From: an uncultured Atopobiaceae bacterium | GTDB taxonomy: Bacteria; Actinomycetota; Coriobacteriia; Coriobacteriales; Atopobiaceae | Direction of reading: 5' to 3' | Length of the DNA stretch: 6,992 bases | NCBI GenBank assembly: GCA_947303905.1 | Contig: CAMYZR010000069.1 | Coordinates: forward strand, 1-6,992 | Shown: one piece after another, positions 5,742 through 6,992 of the stretch | How positions within the stretch are numbered: the first letter of the stretch is position 1 | How the letters are laid out: every line of letters starts with the position of its first letter | Program-made: the position numbers and the translations under genes | Notes under the pieces: model-generated | What the model saw: the letters and a program-made list of their open reading frames with translations, nothing else | What the model was told of the DNA's origin: nothing | Databases searched by the model: none

Positions 5742-6992
5742 ATGAAACGTACGGACAACATGACCAGCCTTGCCAACGGTCTCTGGACCCTGCCGCTTGC
5801 CCTTTCGCTGGCGATCACGGGTTGCGGATCTGCGGCCACGGGCGATGCCACGCCAGCCGACACAAGCGAGGTCGCCCAGGAGCAGGTCGCCACAGACGAT
5901 ACCGATGCAGACTCCGCGCAGGAGCGAGAGGCCATCTCCGATGACACGGACAATGGCCACGCCATTTCCGCCAGCGGCGAGAATGCCTCTTACTCCGCGG
6001 TCGACGTGACCAAGACGGGCCAGGCAGATGGTGACGAGGCGGACTTCTATGGAACCAACGCAGCCGTCTATGCCGAGGAGGGTGCCACGCTCGACCTCGA
6101 TGACATCACCGTGACCACCGACGGCACCCACGCCAACGCGGTCTTCTCGTACGGCGAAGGCACCACCGTCAACATCAGCGACTCGACCATCAGCACCGCG
6201 AGCAACTGCTCCGGCGGCATCATGGTCACGGGAGGTGGCACGCTCAACGCCACCAACCTGACCGTCCACACCACGGGCAACTCCTCCGCAGCCATCCGCT
6301 CCGACCGTGGCGGCGGGACAGAAACCGTGACGGGCGGCAGCTACACCACCGATGGCACCGGCTCGCCGGTAATCTACTCCACGGCAGACGTCACGGTAAG
6401 CGATGCAACGCTCGAGTCCACCGCATCGCAGGGCGTCGTCGTCGAGGGCAAGAACTCCGTCACGCTGAACGACTGCGACCTCACCGCCGACAACAACACC
6501 AAGAACAGCGACAAGAGCGACTGGTACCAGGCTGTGATGATTTACCAGTCCATGTCCGGTGATGCCGACGAGGGCGAGGCATCCTTCGCCATGAACGGGG
6601 GCAGGCTGACCAACGTCAACGACGACGTGTTCTTTGTCAACAACACGGCCTGCACCATCACGCTCGACGGCGCGGAGATCGTTAATCAAGACGAGGCGGG
6701 CGTACTGCTGCGCGCCGCCGCAGCGGGCTGGGGATCCGAGGGCAGCAACGGCGGCCATGTGGTCTTCAACATGGTTGGCGAGACCCTTGACGGCGACATC
6801 GTGGTGGACGACGTATCAGAGCTCAACCTCTATCTAAGCGAGAACACCTCCTACGAGGGCGCCATCAACGCGGATAACGCCGGTACCGTATACGTCGAGA
6901 TCGAGCCTGGCTCAACGTGGACCCTGACGGGCGACTCCTACGTCACGGCCCTGACCTGCGACGCCGATGCCATCAACCTCAATGGCCACACG
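5742..6992 (+). CDS. Lipoprotein with right-handed beta-helix-like repeats (3' partial, runs off right edge)
   Basis: The visible 417 residues form an exported, lipid-anchored surface protein of unknown function. A signal peptide with a short basic start (MKR) and hydrophobic core ends in the lipobox ITGC, so Cys28 is the predicted lipidated residue. Residues about 29-80 are an acidic, Ala/Asp/Glu/Thr-rich linker typical of a cell-wall spacer. From about 80 onward the sequence runs in short beta strands spaced roughly 20-23 residues apart, rich in Thr, Gly, Asn, Asp and Ser (for example LDLDDITVTTDGTHANAVF, then VNISDSTI, LNATNLTV, VTVSDATL, VTLNDCDL), as in parallel beta-helix or pectin-lyase-like proteins. 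No catalytic residues can be named. The start is fixed by AAAGGAG six bases upstream; a second in-frame ATG at codon 7 is less likely. Similar proteins in gut bacteria are usually annotated as hypothetical or beta-helix proteins; adhesion or glycan binding is only a guess. Confidence 0.85.
   Translation, partial: MKRTDNMTSLANGLWTLPLALSLAITGCGSAATGDATPADTSEVAQEQVATDDTDADSAQEREAISDDTDNGHAISASGENASYSAVDVTKTGQADGDEADFYGTNAAVYAEEGATLDLDDITVTTDGTHANAVFSYGEGTTVNISDSTISTASNCSGGIMVTGGGTLNATNLTVHTTGNSSAAIRSDRGGGTETVTGGSYTTDGTGSPVIYSTADVTVSDATLESTASQGVVVEGKNSVTLNDCDLTADNNTKNSDKSDWYQAVMIYQSMSGDADEGEASFAMNGGRLTNVNDDVFFVNNTACTITLDGAEIVNQDEAGVLLRAAAAGWGSEGSNGGHVVFNMVGETLDGDIVVDDVSELNLYLSENTSYEGAINADNAGTVYVEIEPGSTWTLTGDSYVTALTCDADAINLNGHT

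Noticed and set aside
5706..6758. A 350-codon minus-strand open frame opposite the lipoprotein gene
   Set aside because: The plus-strand frame has a ribosome binding site, a lipobox and regular repeats; the minus-strand frame is a Gly/Val/Arg-rich mirror with no such signs.

Overview
The window is GC-rich and densely coded, with strong Shine-Dalgarno sites, a Gram-positive type lipoprotein, a PTS permease and a BglG/LicT-type antitermination leader. This combination suggests a high-GC Gram-positive gut bacterium, most likely a member of the Coriobacteriia (Collinsella/Olsenella/Atopobium-like). That assignment is inference from composition and gene style, not from a marker gene.

Layout. (1) Positions 1-621, minus strand: the N-terminal 207 residues of a beta-glucoside-family PTS permease (IIB domain plus the first part of IIC); the gene runs off the left edge. 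(2) Positions 622-954: a divergent regulatory region. On the minus strand it holds a candidate promoter, a ribonucleic antiterminator (RAT) site and an overlapping intrinsic terminator with a U-tract, the layout expected for a LicT/BglG-controlled PTS operon. (3) Positions 955-3297, plus strand: a complete 780-residue cytoplasmic GH2 glycoside hydrolase (beta-galactosidase-like). (4) Positions 3335-3400: a long, nearly perfect hairpin serving as a two-way terminator between convergent genes. (5) Positions 3408-4325, minus strand: a complete ROK-family sugar kinase without the usual zinc motif. (6) Positions 4326-4557: a divergent intergenic region with a candidate kinase promoter and two consecutive hairpins just before the next ribosome binding site. 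(7) Positions 4558-5559, plus strand: asnA, ammonia-dependent asparagine synthetase, followed by a stem-loop. (8) Positions 5742-6992, plus strand: a lipoprotein with a right-handed beta-helix-like repeat, open at the right edge.

How it fits together. The first three genes form a carbohydrate-use neighbourhood: sugar import, glycoside cleavage and sugar phosphorylation. The PTS delivers phosphorylated sugar while a GH2 enzyme normally acts on unphosphorylated glycosides, so they need not serve the same substrate; the ROK kinase would suit the free hexose released by the GH2 enzyme. asnA and the beta-helix lipoprotein look functionally unrelated to the sugar genes. The clearest regulatory observation is the RAT/terminator pair upstream of the PTS gene. 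I saw no mobile elements, CRISPR arrays, tRNA or rRNA genes.
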